Shown piece by piece: positions 5,134 to 13,269 of a stretch of DNA of 64,000 nt. Made by a program: the position numbers and the translations under genes. This DNA is from Kutzneria sp036403095 (lineage in GTDB: Bacteria; Actinomycetota; Actinomycetes; Mycobacteriales; Pseudonocardiaceae): assembly GCA_036403095.1 (NCBI GenBank), contig DASWRQ010000068.1:1-64000 (forward strand), in the 5' to 3' direction. The notes beneath the pieces were generated by a model. The model was not told where the DNA came from. It saw nothing but the letters and a program-made list of their open reading frames with translations, and did no database searches. Position 1 is the stretch's first letter. The number at the start of each line of letters is the position of its first letter.

Positions 5134-7968
5134 ATGGTCGCGAAGAGCGCGGACCTGTGCTGGGGGCAGCGGCACCACGTGCTGCACTACCTCCAGACGC
5201 CGGCCGAGGCCCGGCACGACATGCACATCGCGATCAACCACCCCGTGCCCGCGGGCACGACGGTCGCCCACGTGCGCTCGGCCTTGACCTACCTGGTGCG
5301 CCGGCACGAGATCCTGCGCACCACCTACGACCTGTTCGCGAAGCCCTGGCCGCAACAGGTCGTGCAGCCGCCGGCCGCGCCGACCGTGTACGTCTGCGGC
5401 GCCACTCCGGCGGAGCTGATCACGCGGCTGACCGAGGAACCGTTCGACATCACCACGGAATGGCCGATTCGCGCCGGCGTGATCGCCGACGGCGACGCCG
5501 TGCGCCGGCTGCACCTGGTGTTCAACCACCTGTCGCTGGACGACGTCAGCCTGGGCACGCTCACCGCCGAGCTGGACGCGGTGCTGGCCGCGCGGATCGC
5601 GCGCCGTCCGATCCAGCTGCCGCCGGTCGTGCACCAGCCGGTCGACCTGGCCCGGCACGAAGCCACGCTCGAGCCGTCTCTCGATCACTGGCGGCGTACG
5701 GTTTCCGAGCTGCCCCAAGACATCTACACCCACCGCCGCACCGGCGCGGCCGGGTCGCACGCTGCTTCGTTCACGGCGCCGTCGCTGCTGGCCACGGCCC
5801 GGGCGATCGCCGCCGAGCACAAGGTGTGGCCGTCGGCCGTGCACCTTGCCGCCTATGCGATCACCGTCGCCGCCTACACGGGCGAGCCGAAGGTCGCCTT
5901 CCGGATGTACACCAGCCAGCGCGAAGCGAGCGGCTACGAGCACGTGCTCGGCTGTGCCTCCTACCCGACGCTGGTGGTGATCGACACCGCCGGCGCCTTC
6001 GCCGAGGTGATCAAGCAGGCGGCGCAGCGCGTCGAGGAGGCCATGGCCTACGCCCACGTGCCGTACGACCTGGTCATCGAGCTCGTGGCGCAGGCCGGCC
6101 AGCCGCGCGTGGAGTCGGAGCTGAACTTCCTGAACTACGCGCCGCGATCGTGCCGGGCCAACCGTGATCGCTTCGTCTGGAACGCGGAGCCGGTGCACTG
6201 GGCCAAGTCCGGCGGCGACACCTACTTCCGGGTCTACGAGTGGTGCGACGGCACGACGCTGGCCCTGCAGGCGATGGCCGACGTGATGAGCCGCGACGAC
6301 GTGGAGCGCTTTCTGCGCGGCTACGCGGCGCTGCTCCGGACCGGCGCCACGCCGACGTTTTCGAGCAGGCCGGCCACGCCGGCCGCGACAACAGATGTTG
6401 TCGACGCCGATGAGGAGGCGGTGCGGGCGCTGGTCGAGGCCGTGGCCGAGGTCAACGGCCTGGACCACGTGGACCCGGCCGTCAGCTACCTGGCGGCCGG
6501 CGGCCGGGCGCTGCTGCTGCCGCTAACGGTCAAGGCGTTACGTGACAAGGGATGGGACGACGTGTCGCTCGGCCGGCTCGCCAGCGCGCGGCCCCTGCGG
6601 ACGATCGCCGACGAACTGAGGAGAGCGATGAATTTCGTCGAACGACTGAAGAAGGACCTGACCGGCGACGAACACGCCCGCTTCGTGTTCGTCAACAACT
6701 TCGAGGTGGAGCGGAGCTGGGCGGTCGGCGAGCCGAAGCTGCCCGGCGCCGGCATCGCCTTCGCCGGCGCGACCGTCAACCGCATGGAGGAGATGGGCGC
6801 GCTGCTGGCCGACGCCGGCGACGTGGTCGTGCTCAAGGCCGCGATGGACGACGAGTTCGCCGCCTACCTCGGCCGGCTCGGCGCCGCCGCCGGCCGGACC
6901 GTCAACGCCGAGGTCAGCAGCCCGGAGCTGATGGTCACCGAGGACGCGCTCAACTCCCCGCTGCTGCTGGACGAGCTGCGCAAGCTGGCCGACGGCCGCA
7001 CCTATCTGATGCCGCTGGGCATCTCCGCGGCCGAGGAGGAGCTGGCCAAGGAGACCGGACTGCCGCTGGCCGGCGCCACCGCCCAGACCTGCAAGGCGGT
7101 CAACGGCAAGATCTTCAGCCGCCAACTGGTCTCGGACATCGGCATCCGCGAGGTGCCGGGCCGGATCGTGCGCACGGTCGGCGAGCTGCGCCCGGCGCTG
7201 GACGAGCTGTTGGCCGACGGCGGCCGCGTGGTCGTGAAGGAATCCCTTGGCGTGTCCGGGCGCGGCATGGTCGTCGTGGCCGACGAGAAGGCCGCGAGCC
7301 GGCTGCTGCGGCTGATCGAGCGTCGCGGCCTGGACGCGCCGGCCAACCTCGTCGTCGAGACGTGGATCGAGCACGCCCAGGACCTCAACTACCAGTTCGT
7401 GGTGTCGCGCAACGGGAACGTGCGCTTCGAGACCGTGAAGGCGGCCGTGCTCAAGGACGGCGTCCACCAGGGCCACCGCTTCCCGGTCGAGCTGCCGCCG
7501 GCCGCCGCGGCCGAGCTCCAGGAGGCCGTGCAGAAGATCGGCCGGGCGTTGCACGAGGAGGGCTTCTTCGGCCTGGTCGGCGTGGACGCGATGCTGGCCA
7601 CCGACGGCACGCTCTACCCGTGCCTGGAGATCAACGCCCGGTTCAACATGTCGACCTACCAGAGCCGGATCGCCGAGCGGTTCATCCCCGACGGCGCGCA
7701 CGCCATCGCCGCCACCTTCGGGCTGCGCCCGTCCCGCGTGCACACCTTCACCGAGGTCGCCGCGGCGCTCGGGGACCTGCTGCTCGACGAGGGCCGCACG
7801 ACCGGTGTGCTGGTCAACAACTTCGCGACGCTGAACGCCGCCGCCACCGACGGCAGCTTCCACGGCCGGCTCTACGCCATCTGCGTCGCCGACAGCGCCG
7901 ACGCGGCGCTGGAACTGCGCCAGGAAGCCGAAGCACGCCTGCAAGCGATGGTGGGGAACCAGTCATGA
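5134..7968 (+). CDS. Condensation domain - serine-less carrier - ATP-grasp ligase fusion
   Basis: 944 residues from the ATG at 5134 (GAGGAGGT upstream); the longer frame from 4951 lies in the promoter region and is unlikely. Residues 1-400 are a condensation-type acyltransferase domain whose motif reads N131-H-L-S-L-D136, so the first His is Asn but the second His and the Asp remain. Residues 415-495 resemble a carrier domain, but the serine position of GGxSL is Ala459, so it cannot be phosphopantetheinylated. Residues 499-944 are an ATP-grasp ligase like BtrJ, with VVVKESLGVSGRGMVVV and EINARFNMSTYQ (E832, N834). BtrJ joins L-Glu to an ACP, and a decarboxylase and ACP follow here. Met499 has its own AGGAG site, so a free ligase may also be made. 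Residue 469 is a TTA codon. Confidence 0.85.
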   Translation: MVAKSADLCWGQRHHVLHYLQTPAEARHDMHIAINHPVPAGTTVAHVRSALTYLVRRHEILRTTYDLFAKPWPQQVVQPPAAPTVYVCGATPAELITRLTEEPFDITTEWPIRAGVIADGDAVRRLHLVFNHLSLDDVSLGTLTAELDAVLAARIARRPIQLPPVVHQPVDLARHEATLEPSLDHWRRTVSELPQDIYTHRRTGAAGSHAASFTAPSLLATARAIAAEHKVWPSAVHLAAYAITVAAYTGEPKVAFRMYTSQREASGYEHVLGCASYPTLVVIDTAGAFAEVIKQAAQRVEEAMAYAHVPYDLVIELVAQAGQPRVESELNFLNYAPRSCRANRDRFVWNAEPVHWAKSGGDTYFRVYEWCDGTTLALQAMADVMSRDDVERFLRGYAALLRTGATPTFSSRPATPAATTDVVDADEEAVRALVEAVAEVNGLDHVDPAVSYLAAGGRALLLPLTVKALRDKGWDDVSLGRLASARPLRTIADELRRAMNFVERLKKDLTGDEHARFVFVNNFEVERSWAVGEPKLPGAGIAFAGATVNRMEEMGALLADAGDVVVLKAAMDDEFAAYLGRLGAAAGRTVNAEVSSPELMVTEDALNSPLLLDELRKLADGRTYLMPLGISAAEEELAKETGLPLAGATAQTCKAVNGKIFSRQLVSDIGIREVPGRIVRTVGELRPALDELLADGGRVVVKESLGVSGRGMVVVADEKAASRLLRLIERRGLDAPANLVVETWIEHAQDLNYQFVVSRNGNVRFETVKAAVLKDGVHQGHRFPVELPPAAAAELQEAVQKIGRALHEEGFFGLVGVDAMLATDGTLYPCLEINARFNMSTYQSRIAERFIPDGAHAIAATFGLRPSRVHTFTEVAAALGDLLLDEGRTTGVLVNNFATLNAAATDGSFHGRLYAICVADSADAALELRQEAEARLQAMVGNQS

Positions 7969-9227
7969 AGATCCAGGGCATCGAGTACGAGGAGCTGGCC
8001 CAGCAGTTCGGCACGCCGCTCTACGTCTACGACGGCGACGTGCTCACCGACACGATCACCGGGCTGCGCAACGCTCTGCACCCCAAGTTGGAGATCTTCT
8101 ACTCGCTCAAGGCCAACCCGAACGTCAGCGTGTATGCCGCGCTGAAGGCCGGCGGCGCCCGCGCCGAGGTCTCGTCGCTGGTGGAGCTGCGCACGGTGCT
8201 CCAGGCCGGCACCGCGCCGGAGGACATCGTCTTCCTCGGCCCGGGCAAGAGCGAGTGTGAGCTGCGGGCCTGCGTCGAGACCGGCGTGTACGCCATCGTC
8301 TGCGAATCCTTCGACGAGCTCGACCACATCGAGCGAATCGCCGCGCAATGGGGCGTGTACCAACGGGTTCTGTTGCGGATCAACCCGGCGCTGGCGATCA
8401 GCGGCTCGCGGCTGACCATGGGCGGCAAGCCCCGCCAGTTCGGCATCGACGAGGCGCAGGTGCTGGCCGCCGGCGACCTGTCGGCCAAGTACCTGCACGC
8501 CGATGTCGCCGGCATCCAGGTGTACATGGGCACCCGGATCCTCGACGCGGACGTGGTCGGCAAGAACACCCGCTACATCCTCGACCTGGCCGAGCGGGTC
8601 GCCGAAGCGTGCCACATCCGTCTGGACACCGTGGACATCGGCGGCGGGCTCGGTGTGGCCTACTTCGACGGCGAGCAGGACATCGACGCCGTGGACGTGG
8701 CCACCGAGATCAACCCGCTGCTGGACAAGTTCGTCGGCGCGCACCCGGAGACCCGGCTGATCATGGAGTCCGGCCGTTTCCTGGCCGGCCGCGCCGGCGT
8801 CTACGTGATGGGCGTGCGGTACGTGAAGGAGTCGATGGGGGAGCGCTTCGCCATCGCCGACGGCGGCACGCACCACCACATGGCGGCGGTCGGCATCGGC
8901 TCGTTCGTCAAGCGCAACTTCCCGGCGGCGCTGCTGTCCAGCCGCGAGGACGTCGGCGAGAGCGAGTCGTGGAACGTCACCGGCCCGCTGTGCACGCCCA
9001 ACGACTCGGTGCTCAAGCACGCCGACCTGCCGGCCCTGCGGCCCGGCGACCTGATCGGCATCCTCAACTCCGGGGCGTACGGGCCGACGGCCTCGCCCGG
9101 TCTGTTCCTCAGCCACGGCTACCCGGCCGAGGTACTCGTCACCGGCGGGCAGGCGCACCTGGTGCGCCGCCGCGACGACGCGGAAGACCTGCTTCGGCAC
9201 CAGATCCTGGTCACCCCCAGCAACTGA
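7965..9227 (+). CDS. PLP-dependent (carrier-bound) amino acid decarboxylase, BtrK-like
   Basis: 420 residues, with an ATGA overlap to the ATP-grasp gene. A fold-type III decarboxylase of the diaminopimelate/ornithine decarboxylase group: PLP lysine K49 in FYSLKANPN, the phosphate-binding GGG in DIGGGLGVAY, a conserved Cys343 in GPLCTPND, and the final NSGAYG motif. With the BtrJ-like ligase before it and an ACP directly after it, the likely reaction is alpha-decarboxylation of a gamma-glutamyl-ACP (or a similar amino-acyl-ACP) to 4-aminobutyryl-ACP, as BtrK does in butirosin biosynthesis. The actual amino acid is not readable. A second, related decarboxylase lies at 41481-42716. Confidence 0.85.
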   Translation: MKIQGIEYEELAQQFGTPLYVYDGDVLTDTITGLRNALHPKLEIFYSLKANPNVSVYAALKAGGARAEVSSLVELRTVLQAGTAPEDIVFLGPGKSECELRACVETGVYAIVCESFDELDHIERIAAQWGVYQRVLLRINPALAISGSRLTMGGKPRQFGIDEAQVLAAGDLSAKYLHADVAGIQVYMGTRILDADVVGKNTRYILDLAERVAEACHIRLDTVDIGGGLGVAYFDGEQDIDAVDVATEINPLLDKFVGAHPETRLIMESGRFLAGRAGVYVMGVRYVKESMGERFAIADGGTHHHMAAVGIGSFVKRNFPAALLSSREDVGESESWNVTGPLCTPNDSVLKHADLPALRPGDLIGILNSGAYGPTASPGLFLSHGYPAEVLVTGGQAHLVRRRDDAEDLLRHQILVTPSN

Positions 9228-9249
9228 ACGACACTGAAAGGGAGTCCCG

Positions 9250-9510
9250 ATGAACCGCGAAGAGATCGTCGCGCACCTGCGCGTCGCCCTGTCGGCCGTG
9301 CTCAACAAGGAGGTCGGCGCGCTGTCGCCGGAGTCCCGCCTGTTCGAGGACCTGGCGCTGGACTCGACCAGCGTGATCGAGCTGCTGATGTCGCTGGAGG
9401 ACACGATCGGTCTGGAGATCGACCCGGACGAGCTGGGCCCCGAGGTGTTCCAGACCGTGGGCAGCCTGACCGACTACATCGAGCACGGCTTCGCCAAGGC
9501 CGCGGTCTGA
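9250..9510 (+). CDS. Discrete acyl carrier protein
   Basis: 86 residues with an AAAGGGAG site upstream. The phosphopantetheine attachment site is S39 in LALDSTSVIELL, within a normal four-helix ACP pattern (SRLFEDLALDSTS, GLEIDPDEL, TVGSLTDYI). It follows the decarboxylase gene and is 2 bp from the KASIII-like gene. It is the probable BtrI-type carrier for the ATP-grasp ligase and decarboxylase. The AcpS-type transferase at 12886 may activate it. Confidence 0.92.
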   Translation: MNREEIVAHLRVALSAVLNKEVGALSPESRLFEDLALDSTSVIELLMSLEDTIGLEIDPDELGPEVFQTVGSLTDYIEHGFAKAAV

Positions 9511-9512
9511 CG

Positions 9513-10448
9513 ATGCCGATCGGACTGTCCAAAGTGGCCGTCCAGCTGCCCGGACGGTCCGAGCCGGTGCCGGACATCCTGCTGCGCGCCGGGCGGGACG
9601 CCATGGAGCGCAAGATGTTCGCCAAGGTCCACGGCCTGCGGGAGAGCCCGACGCTGGCCGACCACGAGCAGCTCGAGGACCTGTTCGTGGCGGCCGGCCG
9701 GGTCGCGCTGGACGGCGGCACGGCCGGGCTGGTGCTCTACGGCCACACCATGCTCACCCAGGAGTTCGGGCTGCGCGGCGGATTCCCGGACCGGGTGCGG
9801 GCCCGGCTGGGGCTTTCCGGCAGCCGGTTCTTCGGGATCTCGCACGTGAACTGCACATCGGTGTTGCGCTCGCTGGATCTCGCCCGGCGGTACCTGGCCC
9901 GTTATCCCAAGGAGCGGGTGCTGGTGCTGGGCGGGGACCACGGCAGCGTGCACGATGTGGCCCGCGTGATCCCCGGCATCGCCATCGGCGGCGACGGGGT
10001 CGTCGGCCTCACGGTCGCGGCGCAGGGCCGCTACCGGTATCTCGGCGGCGTGACCAGTCGTGACCTGCGGTTCCACCGCAACATGCGGATGTCGCAGCGG
10101 GAGGCCGAGGAGTTCAGCCGGGTCTGCTGCGACGAGACCGTGAACACGCTGCACCGAGCCGTCGCCGCTGTCGGCATGAGCGTGGACGAGCTGGACTGGG
10201 TGCTGCCGCACCTGTCCAACCGGATGTTCTGGGGCAGCGTGAGCCGGCGCGCCGGCATCCCCCGGGAGAAGGTCCTGCTGGACCTGATCCCGTTGTGCGG
10301 GCACAACTTCGGCGCGGACGCGCTGATGGCGCTCGACCACGCCGACCGCACCGGCCGGCTGCGCCCCGGTGACCGCTGCGCCCTGGTCTCGGTGGCCCAA
10401 GGCGCGTACTTCCACACTGCGATCGTCGAAGTCGAGGAGGACTCATGA
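9513..10448 (+). CDS. KASIII-like ketosynthase/acyltransferase 1
   Basis: 311 residues with the thiolase fold of 3-oxoacyl-ACP synthase III. Cys114 (ISHVNCTSVLRSL) is the nucleophile and His233 (VLPHLSNRMFW) the first base. Where KASIII has Asn in Y-G-N-T-S the sequence reads C-G-H264-N265-F-G, so the third catalytic residue is changed or shifted. Such changes occur in KASIII-like enzymes that transfer acyl groups rather than condense them (CerJ/ChlB3 group), so acyl transfer from ACP to another nucleophile is as likely as C-C bond formation. It lies between the ACP and the dehydrogenase pair, with an ATGA overlap to the next gene. Confidence 0.8.
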   Translation: MPIGLSKVAVQLPGRSEPVPDILLRAGRDAMERKMFAKVHGLRESPTLADHEQLEDLFVAAGRVALDGGTAGLVLYGHTMLTQEFGLRGGFPDRVRARLGLSGSRFFGISHVNCTSVLRSLDLARRYLARYPKERVLVLGGDHGSVHDVARVIPGIAIGGDGVVGLTVAAQGRYRYLGGVTSRDLRFHRNMRMSQREAEEFSRVCCDETVNTLHRAVAAVGMSVDELDWVLPHLSNRMFWGSVSRRAGIPREKVLLDLIPLCGHNFGADALMALDHADRTGRLRPGDRCALVSVAQGAYFHTAIVEVEEDS

Positions 10449-11038
10449 GCACTGTTCTCGAGCAGTGCGAGCGGATCGCGCGGGACGAGGGCCTGGCCGC
10501 CGGCCTGGCCGCCGCGCTGTCGGGCACCGAGGTCACCGCCGCCGCGCCCGGAAGTTACGCCGCCGTGCCATCATCCAGCGTTTCTGATGACGCGGAGATC
10601 CGCACGCACAGCCTGGCCGACCGCGAGGACATCGTGTTCCTGGCCTGCCCGGGCGAACGACCGGCCGCGGACTACACGCTGGCCGAGATCGGCCGGCTGC
10701 TGGCCGCCGTGCGCATCGGCACCGTGCGACGCCTGCTGGACGCGGCCATCGCCTACCTGTCCGAGCGCACCGTCGGCGACGAGCCGCTGATCCGCAAGCA
10801 GCTGATCACCGGCACGGTCGGCGACGTCGCCGCCGAGCTGGAGCTGGCCCGGGCCTACGCGTCCGTGCCGCTGGCCCCGGACGCTCTGGCGGACCTGCAT
10901 TCCAAGCTGGACGAACTGGGCTGGCAGGTGACGCAGCTGTTCGGCGCGGCCGGCTACATCGCCGACCACCCGGTGCGCGCGCTGTACGTGTCGGCGCTGG
11001 TGGCCAACACCTGGATCGACCGGAAGGGAGCGGCGTGA
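10445..11038 (+). CDS. Small acyl-CoA-dehydrogenase-like partner subunit 2
   Basis: 197 residues starting MSTVLEQCERIARDEGLAAG, with an ATGA overlap to the KASIII-like gene. The second half follows the helical C-terminal domain of acyl-CoA dehydrogenases: RIGTVRRLLDAAIAYLSERTV, RKQLITGTVGDVAAELELA, and TQLFGAAGYIADHPVRALYVS. It lacks the length for a full enzyme. It is related to the product of 4091-4648, and like it is followed at once by a large dehydrogenase. A heteromeric dehydrogenase acting on the ACP-bound acyl unit is the best reading. Confidence 0.75.
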   Translation: MSTVLEQCERIARDEGLAAGLAAALSGTEVTAAAPGSYAAVPSSSVSDDAEIRTHSLADREDIVFLACPGERPAADYTLAEIGRLLAAVRIGTVRRLLDAAIAYLSERTVGDEPLIRKQLITGTVGDVAAELELARAYASVPLAPDALADLHSKLDELGWQVTQLFGAAGYIADHPVRALYVSALVANTWIDRKGAA

Positions 11039-12174
11039 TGATCGAGCTCGACGAGCGGCTGCGGGCCGTGCGCGACGACTGCCGGGATGCCGTCGAGGAC
11101 ATGCGCTCCCGGGCCCTGTCCATCGACGCCGACCCGGACGACATGGAGCAGCACTTCAACTCGCCCGTGTACACCATGATCCGGCTGTCCAACACGCCGC
11201 CGGAGTACCGCGAGTCCGTTCCCGGCGGATACCGCCTGATGCGGGCGAAGTCCGTGCTTGAGGACATCGTCGGCATGGTCGAGCTGGCCCGCGGCGACAT
11301 GTCCACCATGTTCGCCTGCCCGTGCCCGGCGCTGGCCGGCGTGTACGTCAGCCTGCTCGGCAACCCGGCGCAGCAGGAGAAGTTCTACACCCGCCTGCAC
11401 GGCGGCCGGACCTGGACGTTCTTCGCGATGAGCGAGCCGGGGCACGGCAGCGACGCCACGAACATGCAGACCAGGCTGGAGAAGGACGGCAACGGCGGCT
11501 ACCTGATGTACGGCGCCAAGCGCTACATCGGCCACGGCGCGCGCGGCGGCATCGGCCTGGTCTTCGGTCGTACGGGCCGGTCCGCGCTGTCCATCCGGGC
11601 CGCGATGGTCGAGGTGCCGGCCGAGGGCTTCCAGGCGCAGCGGCTCGACACGGTCGGCCTGCGCGGCGCGTACCTGTCCGAGTTGCGGTTCGACGGCGTG
11701 CCGGTGGCCGCGGACATGCTGCTGGGCGAGCACCTGCCGGTGACGCGGCGTGGGATCTGGGGCGCGGTCAAGACGTTGAACAACATGCGGATCCAGATCT
11801 CCGCGTCCGCGGTGGGCACGGCGATGGCCATCACCGAATACGTGGCCGAGCACCGGAAGAACGCCCCCGGCGTGGACCTGGCGCTGGCCCGCGCGGAGGC
11901 CGGCAAGCAGCTGATCTTCCAGGCGGCGGCCCGGCTCGACGCCGACCCGGAGCGCGGCTACTTCGCCAGCGCGTCCAAGCTGAGCGCGGTGCGGATGGCC
12001 CAGCAGACGGCCCAGTGGGCCATCGCGTCCATCGGCCCGGCCGGCCTGATCGAGCACCCGCTGCTGGAGAAGTGGACCCGGGACGTGCGGGCCTTCGAGT
12101 TCATGGACGGCACCAGCAACATCCAGCGCCTGCACGTGGCCCGCGGCTACCAGTCAGGAGACGCAGATGGCTGA
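11038..12174 (+). CDS. Acyl-CoA dehydrogenase, large subunit 2
   Basis: 378 residues from the ATG at 11038; a GTG at 11035 is an in-frame alternative, and both overlap the upstream stop. Clear dehydrogenase blocks: WTFFAMSEPGHGSDATNMQ, YGAKRYIGHGARGGIGLVFGR, DTVGLRGAYLSELRFDGV, and HPLLEKWTRDVRAFEFMDGTSNIQRL. As in the left-arm homologue, the catalytic-base motif is M-D-G-T rather than Y-E-G-T. Both pairs sharing this change suggests one unusual dehydrogenase subfamily, perhaps specialised for amino-acyl or ACP-bound substrates. The small subunit is encoded directly upstream. Confidence 0.85.
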   Translation: MIELDERLRAVRDDCRDAVEDMRSRALSIDADPDDMEQHFNSPVYTMIRLSNTPPEYRESVPGGYRLMRAKSVLEDIVGMVELARGDMSTMFACPCPALAGVYVSLLGNPAQQEKFYTRLHGGRTWTFFAMSEPGHGSDATNMQTRLEKDGNGGYLMYGAKRYIGHGARGGIGLVFGRTGRSALSIRAAMVEVPAEGFQAQRLDTVGLRGAYLSELRFDGVPVAADMLLGEHLPVTRRGIWGAVKTLNNMRIQISASAVGTAMAITEYVAEHRKNAPGVDLALARAEAGKQLIFQAAARLDADPERGYFASASKLSAVRMAQQTAQWAIASIGPAGLIEHPLLEKWTRDVRAFEFMDGTSNIQRLHVARGYQSGDADG

Positions 12175-12889
12175 CCTGAGCATCACGCGGTTGTGTGCCG
12201 CGGTTCGGACGCACACCGATTACCTGCCGCTGACGGCGTTTCCGGACGACCTGCTGCCCAAGCAGCGGGTGGAGGCGGCGATCCAGGAGGGTATTCCCGT
12301 TGAACACCTCATCGTCGTCAACCCGGCCGACTCCGATCTGCCCGAGCTGAGCGACCTGGCACTGGCCGCGGTCGGCGTGCCCGACGACGACCAGCCGCTG
12401 TTCCTGATCCGCTCCGGCCCGCTGCGCGACCCGATGGTCACACTGCTGGCGCGCATGGTGCTCAAGTTCGGCTGGCGCGGTGAGGACATCGGCATCACGC
12501 ACCTGGACGAACTCGGCGGCACAGTGGGATTCGAGCTGCTGGACTGGGCGATTCCCGACGTGGCAACGGTGCTGATCTGCGACGAGCCGGTGTTCGCCGA
12601 CGCCCGCGTCGGCACCGGCCGCTTCGCCACCGTGGGCCTGCGTGTACGGCAGGGACCCGGTCCGCTGCTGGTGCTCGACGCCGGCGAGGGCGCTCCGGAG
12701 TCCTTTTCGGACGTCGAGTGGCGCTTCACCGGGTCCGGCGCCTGCGACGGCTGGCTGGACGTGCACGCGGCGCTGAGTGCCGGCGACATCGCCGACGGCG
12801 ACCGGATCCTGTTGCACACCAAGGGACCGCTGCGCGAGGGCTGGCTGCTGGCGCAGGTCGTGGACGCGGCGGCCGTGGAGCTGGCATGA
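12167..12889 (+). CDS. Degenerate thiolase-fold (KASIII-like) protein without active Cys
   Basis: 240 residues, overlapping the dehydrogenase by 8 bp and the PPTase by ATGA. I do not recognise a named family. Comparison with the KASIII-like neighbours suggests a reduced thiolase fold: GGTVGFELLDWAIPDVATVLICDE lines up with the segment after the active Cys of KASIII, but Gly/Thr stand in the Cys position, and the end (ALSAGDIADGDRILLHTKG) matches the LxxGRLRPGDRCALVSVAQG end of the neighbour. It could be a non-catalytic partner of one of the KASIII-like enzymes, comparable to a chain-length factor. The alignment was made by eye, so this is a hypothesis. Confidence 0.5.
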   Translation: MADLSITRLCAAVRTHTDYLPLTAFPDDLLPKQRVEAAIQEGIPVEHLIVVNPADSDLPELSDLALAAVGVPDDDQPLFLIRSGPLRDPMVTLLARMVLKFGWRGEDIGITHLDELGGTVGFELLDWAIPDVATVLICDEPVFADARVGTGRFATVGLRVRQGPGPLLVLDAGEGAPESFSDVEWRFTGSGACDGWLDVHAALSAGDIADGDRILLHTKGPLREGWLLAQVVDAAAVELA

Positions 12890-13269
12890 AGATCGCCGTC
12901 GACCTGCTGTCGGTGTCCCGGTTCAGCCGGGTCGCCGAGCACCGCCGCTACCGCGGGCTGGTGTTCACCGAGGCCGAGCTGGCGCAGGCCGGCGAGCCCG
13001 GCACGGCGCGGCACGCCGAGCGGCTGGCCGGTCGGTTCTGCGTCAAGGAGGCCGTGTGCAAGCTGCTCGGCCGTGGTTTCGGACAGGGCCTGCGCTGGCG
13101 GGACATCGAGGTGATCGCGGACGAGTGGGGAGCACCCGCGGTGACCCTGCACGGTGGCGCCGAGCGGCTGGCCGACGCCGCCGGCCTCGGGGACGTCGCG
13201 GTCTCCATCACCCATCAAGTCGATCTTGTCGTCGCGGTGGCCGCCGCCGTGCGGAAGGGAACGTCATGA
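12886..13269 (+). CDS. AcpS-type 4'-phosphopantetheinyl transferase
   Basis: 127 residues, with ATGA overlaps on both sides. It has the AcpS pattern: KIAVDLLSVSRF at the N-terminus with the Mg-binding Asp6, and RFCVKEAVCKLLGRG with the second acidic ligand, then VAVSITHQVDLVVAVAAAV. It converts apo-ACP to holo-ACP. Its place inside the operon suggests it serves the locus's discrete carrier proteins; whether it also acts on the PKS ACPs cannot be told. Confidence 0.88.
   Translation: MKIAVDLLSVSRFSRVAEHRRYRGLVFTEAELAQAGEPGTARHAERLAGRFCVKEAVCKLLGRGFGQGLRWRDIEVIADEWGAPAVTLHGGAERLADAAGLGDVAVSITHQVDLVVAVAAAVRKGTS

Noticed and set aside
5134..6600. A full NRPS module
   Set aside because: Only a condensation-type domain and a serine-less carrier are present; no adenylation domain is fused.
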